Assembly (NCBI RefSeq): GCF_000317305.3
Contig: NC_023036.2
Location: 1,302,001-1,366,000 of the forward strand
Source of the DNA: Mycolicibacterium neoaurum VKM Ac-1815D
Lineage (GTDB): Bacteria; Actinomycetota; Actinomycetes; Mycobacteriales; Mycobacteriaceae
Length of the DNA stretch: 64,000 nucleotides
Direction of reading: 5' to 3'
Of this stretch, positions 1 through 9,461 are shown piece after piece. Position 1 is the stretch's first letter; every line of letters begins with the position of its first letter. The notes below the pieces were generated by a model. The model ran no database searches and was not told the origin of the DNA. It saw only the letters and a program-made list of their open reading frames with translations. The position numbers were made by a program, and so were the translations under genes.

Positions 1-1056
1 GAGCACGCGCTCGGCATCCCTTTGAATGGGGTGTCCGATGACCGCACGGGTACCCGCGCTAGACGCACGGAGACCGGTCACGCCGGTCTTCATTGCTTGG
101 GCGCTAATTAGGCGCTCCGCGGTAGGTGACCGGCAGATATTGCCAGTACACACGAAGAGGATGTGCAGGGTAGTGCTCCTTGAGGGCGGTGGCGGCGAAG
201 TGCGCTCGCGGACTTCCGATCTCGGACGAGATCGCACCTCAGTATCGGGGGTGGACACGCCTACGCGCCACCGCTGTCTGGAACGCGCACGATCGCGCAA
301 AAGTGGCAAATCATCGGCTCGTTCCGCGTGGTGTCGCGCTTGTCGGGGTGAATAGCTCCTCAACGTACTTGCTGCGGAACTTTCGCGCGCCTGTCCTGCC
401 TTGTGAATGCAGTGTCATGAGGCAGCGTGTCAACCCGGCTTTCACGCCGGGTGTGCGTGAACGAAAAATTTGCTGAGTACCAGACTTGCGGGCTCCTGCT
501 CCTTGTTTTCGCGGGTAACCCAATTTACGCAACTGACAATCGTCCTGAAGCTCGGCCGGGCGCCGACCGGATCGACTCGTTGCTCTAGCAAATATTGAAG
601 AGGTGGCTTGTCGTACGCAAGTGCCATATTGAGGCTTGTGCAACCTCCGGGAACTTGTAGAAGGATGAGCAATGCCGAAAACTGCCTCTGATCTGCGGTT
701 CAGCTCACAAAGGGCGCCATCGGCGACTTTCCTTGCGTTAACTCCTGGAAAAATCCGGAAAGTGGCTGTGCAAGACCTCCAATCAGCACTAACATCCTGC
801 TCAATGGATATTTGGCCGGTGTCGATGGCGTCGATGCACAGTGAGGTGCAAACTGCGGTAGTCTCAAGCCGCTTGCGGGGGATCGGCAAATACGTGACAG
901 GCAGCGACAGGGGGTCGTCGGCGTGATGTGCGACGAAGGTATTCGGGCCACTCGGTCCAGGCGCGACACGAGATGGCGCTCAATCGGGCAGATTGAACGC
1001 TATTTGCCCACTGACGACGTCGTAAAATACGCGGCAAGTCTGACAGGTGTGGGGGC
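1..1056. other. No recognisable gene; region upstream of the polysaccharide locus
   Basis: I find no convincing coding sequence here. The short open frames on both strands have no recognisable motif, no good ribosome binding site and unlike-protein composition. A small hairpin with arms ACCCGGC/GCCGGGT lies at 433-452 without a T-tract. The stretch presumably carries the promoter and leader of the glycosylphosphotransferase gene that starts at 1057. A decayed gene cannot be excluded. Confidence 0.5.
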
Positions 1057-2598
1057 ATGACCGTAGTAGATCCCTCGAGGGCCGCTCGGCATCGTGACAA
1101 GAAGGCGCCGCAAGGCTCGCCGAAGACGACCGTCTTGGCATCGGATATCACTATTAGTCGCGCTGAGGCTGTCGCAAACCAACTCGTGGCAGGACCTCTC
1201 CCCGTAGCGAGCAGCGTTTGCGCTTCGAACAACAGTCTCTTGAGTGAGACTGAACGGCCGCAGCGGCGCTACTTCCAGCGTGTTCGTGCGTGGATGGTGG
1301 TACCGGTCGTCGATTTCCTGATGCTGATCGCTCCACTGATGTGGCGTCCGCCCCAGCCGCTGACGGTTCTTACGATGGCAGTACTGGGCACTCTTCTGCT
1401 TTCAGGCGGAGCAAGATATGTTGCACCTCTTCATCTCAGCGTCCTGGATGAACTCCCGACGATCGTCACTCGACTGCTTGCAACAGTGGCGGCTGTTGCG
1501 ACCGTGGTATTGCATCTCCACGCCAAGCCGCAGGTGCTGATCTTTCTCGAAACCGCTTGTCAAGCTGTAGCTCTCGTCGTTGTAGGACGTGTCGTTACTA
1601 CTCGCCTGGTCGCATTCGCGAGGCGTTCTGGAATTGTGCGACACCCAACGGTTCTCATTGGCGGCGGTCCGACTGCGGCTGAACTGGCGCGCACACTGTC
1701 CGAGCACCGTGACTACGGCCTCGCGCCTGTTGGATACGTCGATGATTGTGCCGACTCGCCGGCGGCCGGGGTGATCCCACGTATGGGTCGCCTCGACGAT
1801 TTGGACATCGCGATGATCACCAGCGGAGCTGACACCATTCTTGTCGCCGACGGTGACTTCGATGAGCGTGCTTTGATCGAAGCGGTGCGGTCGAAGGTGG
1901 GACTAACAGCGGAGTTGCTTGTTGTACCTCGCCTCCACCATTTTCATACGTTGACAGGAACCGCCGACCATATCGGCTCTATCCCGATCATGCGGATTCG
2001 CAATCCGAATCTGCGAGGACCAGCGCGTATCGTGAAGCGCGCGTTCGATATCCTCTCTTCCGGGGCGGCGCTCCTTCTGCTCTCGCCCGTCCTTATCTTG
2101 GCCGCCGCTGCTGTTCGGCTGGAGGGTGGGCCCGGGGTACTGTTTCGGCAGACCAGAGTGGGTCGCGACGGGCGACAGTTTCAGCTTTTGAAGTTCAGAT
2201 CGATGCGGCCCGCCAATGAGGTCGAGGCACAGACACAATGGAATGTCGCGTCCGATACCAGAGTCGGCAGGGTAGGTAAATTTCTGCGACGCACCTCGAT
2301 TGACGAACTGCCGCAGCTATGGAACATAATGCGGGGCGACATGACTGTTGTGGGTCCCCGTCCTGAGCGGCCGCACTTCGTCGAGCAGTTCTCCACGCAG
2401 TTCGATCGCTACGCGCACCGCCATCGAGTTCAGGTCGGACTCACCGGCTTCGCGCAGGTCAGCGGTCTGAAGGGTGACACGTCGATCGCCGACCGTTGCC
2501 GATATGACAACTTCTACATCGAAAATTGGTCCCTCTGGTTGGATATAAAGATCATCATTCGAACGTTCCGAGCGGTGGTCCTCTACCGTGAAAGATAA
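1057..2598 (+). CDS. Polyprenyl glycosylphosphotransferase (initiating sugar-phosphate transferase)
   Basis: This 513-residue protein probably starts exopolysaccharide repeat-unit synthesis by moving a sugar phosphate from a nucleotide sugar to undecaprenyl/decaprenyl phosphate at the inner membrane. Hydrophobic segments lie at about 80-180. A Rossmann-like CoA-binding/epimerase-type domain begins near residue 197 (VLIGGGPTAAEL). The bacterial sugar transferase domain begins near 328 (KRAFDIL). Its hallmarks are LLKFRSM, the catalytic RRTSIDELPQLWN and GDMTVVGPRPERP blocks, and the C-terminal VGLTGFAQVSG motif. The architecture is that of the WcaJ/CpsE family. The first 70 residues are poorly conserved in type, so the true start could lie further in. 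It is the first gene of a plus-strand run of transferase, flippase and polymerase genes. Sugar specificity (glucose, galactose or other) cannot be read from sequence. Confidence 0.93.
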   Translation: MTVVDPSRAARHRDKKAPQGSPKTTVLASDITISRAEAVANQLVAGPLPVASSVCASNNSLLSETERPQRRYFQRVRAWMVVPVVDFLMLIAPLMWRPPQPLTVLTMAVLGTLLLSGGARYVAPLHLSVLDELPTIVTRLLATVAAVATVVLHLHAKPQVLIFLETACQAVALVVVGRVVTTRLVAFARRSGIVRHPTVLIGGGPTAAELARTLSEHRDYGLAPVGYVDDCADSPAAGVIPRMGRLDDLDIAMITSGADTILVADGDFDERALIEAVRSKVGLTAELLVVPRLHHFHTLTGTADHIGSIPIMRIRNPNLRGPARIVKRAFDILSSGAALLLLSPVLILAAAAVRLEGGPGVLFRQTRVGRDGRQFQLLKFRSMRPANEVEAQTQWNVASDTRVGRVGKFLRRTSIDELPQLWNIMRGDMTVVGPRPERPHFVEQFSTQFDRYAHRHRVQVGLTGFAQVSGLKGDTSIADRCRYDNFYIENWSLWLDIKIIIRTFRAVVLYRER

Positions 2599-2891
2599 TG
2601 CGATTCAGCGGCGTTTGGAGTCTCAATAGAGCTACGCACAACAGCTGTCACCCGACGGACTTTCATCGGCATTTGCCATCGACATTGCTTCGCAGGCTCC
2701 GATAACGTGCCGCTGATCTTGAGAGAAGGCTGCCTGTCTGGCCTTAACCGAGGCGAGAGGCATCTTAGAAACGCAGTCCGCTTTTCGTCTATGTGTCATG
2801 TTGGTCCGTCTGTGTGTGCGACTGGACTCCGTTGTGGCCAGATTGAGCGCGAAGCTTTTCCGGCTCGGGAGACGAAAGGATTTCAATAGAG
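2599..2891. other. Intergenic, no gene seen
   Basis: About 290 bases between the glycosylphosphotransferase gene and the first glycosyltransferase gene. No open frame with a recognisable domain and no strong inverted repeat. A purine-rich stretch (GAGACGAAAGGA) ends about 10 bases before the GTG at 2892 and can serve as its ribosome binding site. Confidence 0.5.
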
Positions 2892-3842
2892 GTGGAACCG
2901 CCAAAGGATGAGACCGTCCTCGCAGGTATCGTGACATTCAACCCCGATATCGAACGGTTGCGTGAGAATGTACAGGCCGTCAGCGTTCAAGTTGAAAAGA
3001 TCATTATCTTCGACAATGCGTCTGCAAACGTCGATGATGTGTGCGATGTCGCTCGGGAATTTGGCAATGCGGATGTGATCCGGTCGCCGCGGAACATCGG
3101 TATAGCAGCCGCATTGAATGGAATCGTGGATACGGCCTCTGCTCACGGATGCTCATGGGTGCTCACGCTGGATCAGGACAGCGTTTGCGCAGCGGATATG
3201 GTAGAGAAGTTGCGGGCGAATGCAGATCAGTCCAGACCTCTTGTAACCCCATACATCATCGATCGCAACAAGATGAAGCTCGATGAATACCTTAAGTTGG
3301 ATCTGCCGCCGTTTCAGCTATTTCGGAGAGCTGCAAGCAAAGGTGCAATAACTTCTGGAGCGTTGGTGAATACCCGTGTCTTTGATGAGGTGGGCTCATT
3401 TGACGAGAAGTTCTTCATCGATCTCGTCGATTACGACTTCAATATGCGCTTACTGCAAGCCGGATACCCTATCGTCAGGGTAAACGGAACCTATCTTGTT
3501 CATGAACACGGCGAGGCTCGGCGAACGTGGCTCGTTACCCCACGAAAGTCGCTGGACGGGCGATGGTATTTGGAGCGATTCTATTCGTTCAACCATACGT
3601 CTATGCGCTGCTATTACAAGGCCAGGAATCGAGTACTTTATTCGAAAAAGTATTGGCGGGTAATCGGTCTATCAAATGAAGGCATAGCGCAAATTCCCCA
3701 GGTGATTGCGTTGACCCTCCTCTTCGAAGGCGACAGAATGTCGAAGCTTCGAGCTTTTGTGCGCGGGATTGTGGACGGTATCCGCACACCGGTAGATTCG
3801 TCTCCCGTAATTGCAACCGGTCGTCGGGTGGACTCGGTTTGA
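2892..3842 (+). CDS. Family 2 glycosyltransferase, rhamnosyltransferase-like
   Basis: This 316-residue GT-A fold enzyme is predicted to add a sugar to the lipid-linked repeat unit on the cytoplasmic face of the membrane. The nucleotide-sugar site is visible as VTFNP near residue 14, FDNAS at 40-44, RNIGIAAALN at 67-76 and a DXD-like TLDQDS at 92-97. The later acidic IDLVDYDFNMRL and the C-terminal YYKARNR block resemble the WbbL/RfbN type of rhamnosyltransferase. The start is GTG, preceded by AAAGGA. It stands apart from its neighbours by gaps of 293 and 182 bases. Donor and acceptor are not predictable, and the rhamnosyl assignment is only a family resemblance. Confidence 0.88.
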   Translation: MEPPKDETVLAGIVTFNPDIERLRENVQAVSVQVEKIIIFDNASANVDDVCDVAREFGNADVIRSPRNIGIAAALNGIVDTASAHGCSWVLTLDQDSVCAADMVEKLRANADQSRPLVTPYIIDRNKMKLDEYLKLDLPPFQLFRRAASKGAITSGALVNTRVFDEVGSFDEKFFIDLVDYDFNMRLLQAGYPIVRVNGTYLVHEHGEARRTWLVTPRKSLDGRWYLERFYSFNHTSMRCYYKARNRVLYSKKYWRVIGLSNEGIAQIPQVIALTLLFEGDRMSKLRAFVRGIVDGIRTPVDSSPVIATGRRVDSV

Positions 3843-4024
3843 TTTCTCACGGTGGAGACGCATGCGGCTGCGAGCAGGTACGTCGAGTCGAGGCCTGCCG
3901 GCGACCAATACCGCACTCGGTTCGGCGTTGGGCCAGTGGATAGTCACGCTGTGCCGTTCAGCTTGTTCGTCGATTGTGAACCTTTGGTGCGTGCCATCTC
4001 TCGATTGGCATTGGCGGTGAACAC

Positions 4025-4990
4025 TTGAGCGATGCCCAGAACGAGGACGATCAGCGCCCGCAGGTACTGATCCTGCTGGCTACGTTTAACGGTGATCGGT
4101 ATCTGCCAGAGCAACTGACGTCTGTCGAAAGACAGACGTACACCAGCTGGAGCATGCTGATAAGCGACGACGGGTCGACAGATGCGACGCCTCAGTTGCT
4201 AGAGGACTTTAGGGTGCGACATGCGGACCGTGTTGCGATCTTGAAAGGTTCGGGCCCGCGCTCCGCCAAGGGCAATTTCTTCAGACTTCTACGTGAGGCA
4301 CCGTCAGTTCCTTATGTCGCATTCTGCGATCAAGACGACGTGTGGATGGAGACCAAACTCGAGGAGTTGGTCGCAGCCTGTGCGAAGCTCGAACGGCAGC
4401 TAGATCCCGGCGCGCCGTGCGCTGTGTTTTCTGACCTGCGTGTCGTGGATGAGGATCTTCGGCTGCAGGCCCCGTCGTTCTTTCGTCAGACGAACGCTCG
4501 TCCAGATAGGATCTCGTTCGGATCCCTTCTTGTAGAGAACGCGATACCGGGCTGCTCGATGCTCGTGAATCAGGCTCTGGTTCGTGAGTTTCGACGCTTC
4601 CGTGGAGATCTCGAGGACGCGCGAATGCATGACTGGTGGTTGTCACTTCTCGCCGCGGGGCTTGGTGCTCTCGCGTTCGTGCCAGACCAGTTGGTGCTCT
4701 ATCGGCAGCACGCACGAAACGCAGCAGGCAGTGTTCACCGTACGGGGATTGCTTTCGCCTGGGCGAAGTTGGTCCATGGTGACCGGAGTGACGCCAAAGC
4801 GTCGATAGCGCAAGCCGTACTGCTATTGGCAGCCCACGGCTCCCGATTTCCGGAACAGTCCCGCCGCCAACTATCGGCCTTCGCAGCATTGGGCGGAAGT
4901 AGTAAGTTGCGCCGGGTCTTCGTGTGCCTTCGCCACAGAATATTGAAGGAAACAGTGGACCGCAGGATCTATCAGTTGATGAGAATCTGA
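4025..4990 (+). CDS. Family 2 glycosyltransferase
   Basis: A 321-residue GT-A glycosyltransferase. The classic motifs are present: LLATFNG at 17-23, SDDGSTD at 47-53 and CDQDDVW at 101-107, the last being the metal/nucleotide-binding acidic cluster. The later IPGCSMLVN and HDWWLSLLAA stretches match the acceptor-side part of rhamnosyl- and galactosyl-transferases of O-antigen clusters. The start is TTG at 4025. No in-frame ATG lies close by, and the motif spacing from this start is normal for the family. The gene ends 6 bases before the flippase fusion gene, so the two are probably co-transcribed and their products act on the same repeat unit. The specific sugar is unknown. Confidence 0.9.
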   Translation: MSDAQNEDDQRPQVLILLATFNGDRYLPEQLTSVERQTYTSWSMLISDDGSTDATPQLLEDFRVRHADRVAILKGSGPRSAKGNFFRLLREAPSVPYVAFCDQDDVWMETKLEELVAACAKLERQLDPGAPCAVFSDLRVVDEDLRLQAPSFFRQTNARPDRISFGSLLVENAIPGCSMLVNQALVREFRRFRGDLEDARMHDWWLSLLAAGLGALAFVPDQLVLYRQHARNAAGSVHRTGIAFAWAKLVHGDRSDAKASIAQAVLLLAAHGSRFPEQSRRQLSAFAALGGSSKLRRVFVCLRHRILKETVDRRIYQLMRI

Positions 4991-4996
4991 GCCGAA

Positions 4997-7264
4997 GTGT
5001 CTCCACTCAGAAACTCCGCAACTCCTGCGCGTGGCCGTACGAGAACCTTCTCGCGATCGGTATTTATAACCATCGTCGGCAGCGCCTTCCCGCCTGCTGC
5101 CGCACTTGTGACAGCCCCGATTCTGGCTCGAAGTTTAGGTGTAGATGCACGCGGCGACGTCGCGGCCGCGCAGTCCGTGGCCATTCTTGCAGTCGCAGTA
5201 ATGGCCATCGGACTTCCGGAGACAGTTACGCATTTCGTTGCTCGGAGAGCTTTTCGCACGCCACGACAAGTGTGGACGTTCGTGGCGGTGTCGGTCGTGT
5301 CGGGCTTTCTCGCGTGGCTTCTAGTGAGAGAGCTTTCGTTATGGCTCGGTGGGGGTAGCGAGTCCGCAGCGAGATTGATTCAGTTCGCTGCCCTATCAAT
5401 AGTTCCCGCACTCTTGCTCGGCCTGGTGCGCGGCTTCGCGGCAGGCAGCGGATTATGGCTACACGTCGCAGCGGAACGCGTAATCGGTAGCGCGGTTCGC
5501 TTGTTCGGATCGATCGCCTTATTCGCTATAGGCAGCCTCGGCGCAACTGAAGCTGTTGCACTTATCGTCTTTGGTCCACTTGCGGGCGGCCTCGCCTACC
5601 TCTTTCCAAGATCTGTACATGCCAAGCGACTTGTACGTGAACCGGTTCCAATCCGATCCGCAGGCAGCTACGCGCTGCGAGTCTGGGTTGGGTCGCTCGC
5701 CGGCATTGTGTTGATGCGCATCGATCAGGTGTTGCTGATTCCTTTAGCCGGCCCCACTGCACTCGGTGTGTATGCGGTCGCTGTCGCAATCAGCGAGGTG
5801 CCGCTGATCGTGAACTCTGCAATTCGGGATGTAACTTTTACCGATCAGTCCGCAGAACTCGACTACGCGCGAGTGGTCGCGTCGGCGCGGCTGTCCTTTC
5901 TGGCGACTGGACTGATCGCTGGCGCATTCACGCTAGCGGCGCCGTACGCGATTCCGACTGTCTTCGGTGACCAGTTTGAGGGAGCTGTCGTCGTAACCGC
6001 GCTGTTGCTTCTGGCGGTGACAGTAGGTACGCCCGGTTCCCTCGCAGGCGCCGGCCTTGCCGCAATCGGCCGACCAGGCATGCGTAGCTTGTCGCTAGCA
6101 ATCGCGGCGGTGACCGCCATTGCCGCCCTTGTGCTTCTCGCACCTAGGTGGGGGGCCGTCGGCGCGGCATACGCCACGCTGATTGGAAATCTCGTATCGT
6201 CAAACGTCTGTATAGCTATCTGGTGCCGACTCACGAAGACGCCGTTCCTGCAGTTCTACGCGATCCGCACGACCGATGTGCTGTCCTTGTTCCGAACCGC
6301 CTCAAGGTTGTTTCCTATATTGGGCAAGATCAGCCAAGGCCTCTATCGCTACAACATCTTCACCGATTTACGGGGTGGTGCCGAAGATGTGCCATACAAG
6401 ATTCGGCGCCGACTCTTCACCCTCACCTCACCGATCGCCTCAGCTGTCATGTCGATGCGGAGTAGATGGGCCACATCGCCACTTATCGGCGAAATGGACG
6501 CTCCCGTAGTGACACTCACTAGTTATGGGCGCCGGATCGGCCGAGTCAACCGGACTATCGAGTCGATAGGACGTGGCACATGCAAGCCATCCCGAATCAT
6601 TCTGTGGATCGATGACCCATCATGGTTTTCGGACTTGCCGCCCAACGTTCGTCGCCAGCAGCAGCGCGGTCTCGAAGTAGAACTGACTCAGAATCTAGGC
6701 CCTCACACGAAGTACTTTCCGTACATATCCAGTCGAGGTGCCGAGGCGAAGTCGTTTGCAACTGCAGACGACGACATCGTGTACCCGAGGTGGTGGTTAG
6801 CCCGGCTGGTGGAGGCCTCTCGAGTGAGCCCCGGGGAGATCGTGTGCCACCGAGCGCATCGTATCGAGACCGAACGAAACTCTATTCGGGCATACTCGAA
6901 GTGGACTTCGGTACGAACAACCTGCGCGCATCCTTCAGTATTCGCGACCGGGGTGTCCGGAGTGCTGTATCCACCGGCCATGGTCGTTGCGCTCCGCGAT
7001 GCGGGGCTGAAGTTTCGCTCGTTCTGTCCAAGTGCCGACGATGTGTGGCTGCACTGGGTCGCGCTGACAAATCGGATCTCCGTGCGTCAGATAGCCAATG
7101 TGCCCAGAGGGTTCTGGATCACCCCCGGAACCCAGGAAAACGCGCTGATGGCGATCAACCTTGCGGGAGCCAATGATGCGGCGATCGCTGCTCTTTACGG
7201 ACTACGACAGATAGATCAGATCGCATACGGCCCTGTAACTGCCGACGAGGAGGCGTCAAAATGA
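4997..7264 (+). CDS. Flippase (Wzx/MATE-like) fused to a C-terminal glycosyltransferase-like domain
   Basis: A 755-residue protein with two parts. Residues about 20-430 form a polytopic membrane domain of the oligosaccharide flippase superfamily, with twelve or more hydrophobic segments, an early APILARSLGVDARG stretch and the mid-protein LMRIDQVLLIPLAGPTALGVYAVA signature block (read here as two parts). It would carry lipid-linked repeat units across the membrane. Residues about 500-745 are soluble. They start with PVVTLTSYGRRIG at 503-515, continue with KPSRIILWIDD, and hold a DXD motif ATADDDIVYP with D591-D593. This matches glycosyltransferases of capsule clusters that begin with 'TLTSYPAR'. 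Normal Wzx proteins are 400-500 residues and lack such a tail. Start is GTG. The last four bases (ATGA) overlap the polymerase gene. Confidence 0.85.
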   Translation: MSPLRNSATPARGRTRTFSRSVFITIVGSAFPPAAALVTAPILARSLGVDARGDVAAAQSVAILAVAVMAIGLPETVTHFVARRAFRTPRQVWTFVAVSVVSGFLAWLLVRELSLWLGGGSESAARLIQFAALSIVPALLLGLVRGFAAGSGLWLHVAAERVIGSAVRLFGSIALFAIGSLGATEAVALIVFGPLAGGLAYLFPRSVHAKRLVREPVPIRSAGSYALRVWVGSLAGIVLMRIDQVLLIPLAGPTALGVYAVAVAISEVPLIVNSAIRDVTFTDQSAELDYARVVASARLSFLATGLIAGAFTLAAPYAIPTVFGDQFEGAVVVTALLLLAVTVGTPGSLAGAGLAAIGRPGMRSLSLAIAAVTAIAALVLLAPRWGAVGAAYATLIGNLVSSNVCIAIWCRLTKTPFLQFYAIRTTDVLSLFRTASRLFPILGKISQGLYRYNIFTDLRGGAEDVPYKIRRRLFTLTSPIASAVMSMRSRWATSPLIGEMDAPVVTLTSYGRRIGRVNRTIESIGRGTCKPSRIILWIDDPSWFSDLPPNVRRQQQRGLEVELTQNLGPHTKYFPYISSRGAEAKSFATADDDIVYPRWWLARLVEASRVSPGEIVCHRAHRIETERNSIRAYSKWTSVRTTCAHPSVFATGVSGVLYPPAMVVALRDAGLKFRSFCPSADDVWLHWVALTNRISVRQIANVPRGFWITPGTQENALMAINLAGANDAAIAALYGLRQIDQIAYGPVTADEEASK

Positions 7265-8622
7265 GCGCGCTACAAAGCTCCGTCTCAGTGCAGCGGCAGA
7301 GCAACCGATCCGCGGGTGGACAGCCCGGTGCAGTCCCCGCCGCTTTGCAACCAGCTCCAATAATTCAAGCGTCGGTTTGTGCGCTGGTGGTGGCACTGTG
7401 GGCCTGGGCTTGGGTCCCTCAACTTCTCGACCTTCTATACATCGGACGACAAAATGTGGTCTTTGGGCAGAGCGCGGTACGGTCGGCGCCCGCTGCCACG
7501 GTCTACAAAGTCATCGTGGGCTGCATCGGAGCACTGTCGGTCGCGCTAATCTTGAGCGGCCTCGCCTCGGCCCGGCGCAACTACCTCGGGCCGATACTTG
7601 TCCTGCTTGCTCCGTGGGCTGCGTTATCGGGTGCCTATGTGGTCCAGGGAGGGCGTAATAATGAGCTTTTGCTGTACCCCGTGGTGGCGATCGCATTTGC
7701 GTTGAATTGGAACAGTTCCCGCGTTGTATACCGCACATTGCGGGTGCTGATTATCGTTACTGCGCTATCAAGTTTGGTACTCGGGGCCTCACAGTCGGGC
7801 TTATTTCTATCTGATCCGACCCGCATGGTCGCCAATGAGAAGGCGCTGTTTGGTGGGCTCCTTCTTAACGGCCTGTTTCCGACTTCGAATCAACTTGGAC
7901 TTGCACTGGCACTTGGCATTCCGATCCTCATGGTGACAATCAAGAGCCGGTATTGGCGGTGGACTAGCGTCGCGTTTGTTCTAGCAGCACTAGTTTGGAC
8001 ATCTGCCCGGACATCCATCCTTATTAGTGTCGTTGTTATTGCCGTACTAGTCATGTCCGGTTCGCGGATGCGTCAAGCGCTGACCATCGGTAGATTGGCC
8101 ACGGTACTCGCTGGGTTCCTGGTGGTCGTAGTGCCCTTCGTATTCACTGATCCGACTGCCTTCACGAACCGTGCTTGGATTTGGCAATGCGCACTACGTT
8201 TTGCGTTCGACGACGTCACGACGATGCTGTTCGGCGGCGGTGCGATGATCTTTCGTGAAGCGAGTCCCGTTACATACGCAGTCGGAGCCATCGCCGGAAC
8301 TGGACACAACGTGTTTGTAACCATTGTAACGATTGGAGGGATGGCTGCACTCGTAGCAGTGGCGATCCTCTGGATCTTCTATCTTCGTGCTGCTTCGAAG
8401 TTATTCGAAGTTGATCGTCTGCCGTTGATATTCTTGCTTACCGTAACCGGGCTGTCAGTTATCGAAGATCCGCTCCGGGCCTTTACGATCGGTCCGCAAG
8501 CTTTTATTTTCATTCCACTTCTAGCCATGCCACTGGCAGCAGCCTACGAAGCGCAGATCGCAGAATCAAGCCGCCACGTTAATTCCTTGAAATCGAGCAC
8601 TGTGCAGAAGGCGACTGGATGA
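7261..8622 (+). CDS. O-antigen ligase/polymerase-type membrane protein (Wzy-like)
   Basis: A 453-residue protein made of about ten to eleven hydrophobic segments with one large outer loop, the layout of Wzy polymerases and O-antigen ligases. A typical cluster TNRAWIWQCALRF near residue 300 is followed by GTGHNVFVTI, which is the usual N-[RY]-x-x-W and H-N-x-x-x region of the family. It would polymerise flipped repeat units on the outer face of the plasma membrane. It overlaps the flippase gene by ATGA at its start and the next glycosyltransferase gene by ATGA at its end, so the three are translationally coupled. The Wzy identity rests on topology, short motifs and context, because this family diverges strongly in sequence. 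Confidence 0.82.
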   Translation: MSALQSSVSVQRQSNRSAGGQPGAVPAALQPAPIIQASVCALVVALWAWAWVPQLLDLLYIGRQNVVFGQSAVRSAPAATVYKVIVGCIGALSVALILSGLASARRNYLGPILVLLAPWAALSGAYVVQGGRNNELLLYPVVAIAFALNWNSSRVVYRTLRVLIIVTALSSLVLGASQSGLFLSDPTRMVANEKALFGGLLLNGLFPTSNQLGLALALGIPILMVTIKSRYWRWTSVAFVLAALVWTSARTSILISVVVIAVLVMSGSRMRQALTIGRLATVLAGFLVVVVPFVFTDPTAFTNRAWIWQCALRFAFDDVTTMLFGGGAMIFREASPVTYAVGAIAGTGHNVFVTIVTIGGMAALVAVAILWIFYLRAASKLFEVDRLPLIFLLTVTGLSVIEDPLRAFTIGPQAFIFIPLLAMPLAAAYEAQIAESSRHVNSLKSSTVQKATG

Positions 8623-9377
8623 GTAATCCCAGAGTAAGTGTCGTGATACCGACATACAACAGAGTGCATGTACTTGGGAGGGCGATTGCCAGTGTTCTCA
8701 ACCAGACGGTCCCTGTGCACGAAGTTATTGTGGTAGATGACGGATCGGACGACGGTAGCTCAGAAATGGTAATTCGCCTCTCGCGACAGGATCCACGGAT
8801 AGTTCTTCTGAGGCAAGCACGGGGTGGTGCACCGTCAGCCCGCAATCGTGGGATCGCTTACGCATCAGGCTCGCTGTTGGCGTTTCAGGATAGCGATGAC
8901 GAATGGAATCCACGATTCATTGCGACCCTTTTAGAGTGTCACACGAAGCCTGGGGTAATAGCGTTCTGTTCGATGACGACGATAGACGCATCAGGTAAGT
9001 CAAGAATTGACTTTCCCGAGAAAATTGACAATGTGCGAGCACAGCTACTAAGGGCGAACTGCATTTCGACGCAATCCTGCCTTGTCGACAGCACCTTGCT
9101 CAGATCAAATAGTTTCGATGTGAGACTTCAGCGTCTCCAGGATTGGGATCTATGGTTGAGCCTCATCGACAAAGCCACTTTTATTCACGTGCCCGAAGTG
9201 CTTGTGACACAATATATACAGAGCGACAGCATCACAGCCGGATCGGAGCGAAAGTTGTATGCAGCTCTGAAGCTAATCACCAAAAAACACCGACGGGTAC
9301 TCTCGCGCAGACCGCTCTGGTTTGCCAAATTCTGGATCGCGGCGAGGCTCCGAACGTTCAGCCTGAGAAGAATTTGA
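8619..9377 (+). CDS. Family 2 glycosyltransferase
   Basis: A 252-residue GT-A enzyme, compact for the family. It shows SVVIPTYNRVHVLGRAI at 7-23, VVDDGSDDGS at 38-47, the RGGAPSARNRGI motif at 68-79 and FQDSDDEW at 89-96. It is the last plus-strand gene of the locus and starts inside the end of the polymerase gene (ATGA overlap), which ties its role to repeat-unit synthesis. The C-terminal third is basic and could sit on the membrane surface. The gene after it runs in the opposite direction. Sugar specificity is unknown. Confidence 0.9.
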   Translation: MSNPRVSVVIPTYNRVHVLGRAIASVLNQTVPVHEVIVVDDGSDDGSSEMVIRLSRQDPRIVLLRQARGGAPSARNRGIAYASGSLLAFQDSDDEWNPRFIATLLECHTKPGVIAFCSMTTIDASGKSRIDFPEKIDNVRAQLLRANCISTQSCLVDSTLLRSNSFDVRLQRLQDWDLWLSLIDKATFIHVPEVLVTQYIQSDSITAGSERKLYAALKLITKKHRRVLSRRPLWFAKFWIAARLRTFSLRRI

Positions 9378-9461
9378 TCAACCCATTATTCCGGATTGGT
9401 TTCATCTGTTGCGTGAGAATCTGCTCTGGACGGCGATGGTGAAATACGCCGCAGCGTGTTG

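Noticed and set aside
433..452. Hairpin ACCCGGC/GCCGGGT
   Set aside because: Short, with no T-tract and no gene ending nearby, so it is not reported as a terminator.
442..672. Small minus-strand open frame of 76 codons
   Set aside because: No motif, no ribosome binding site and no genetic context. Not enough to call a gene.
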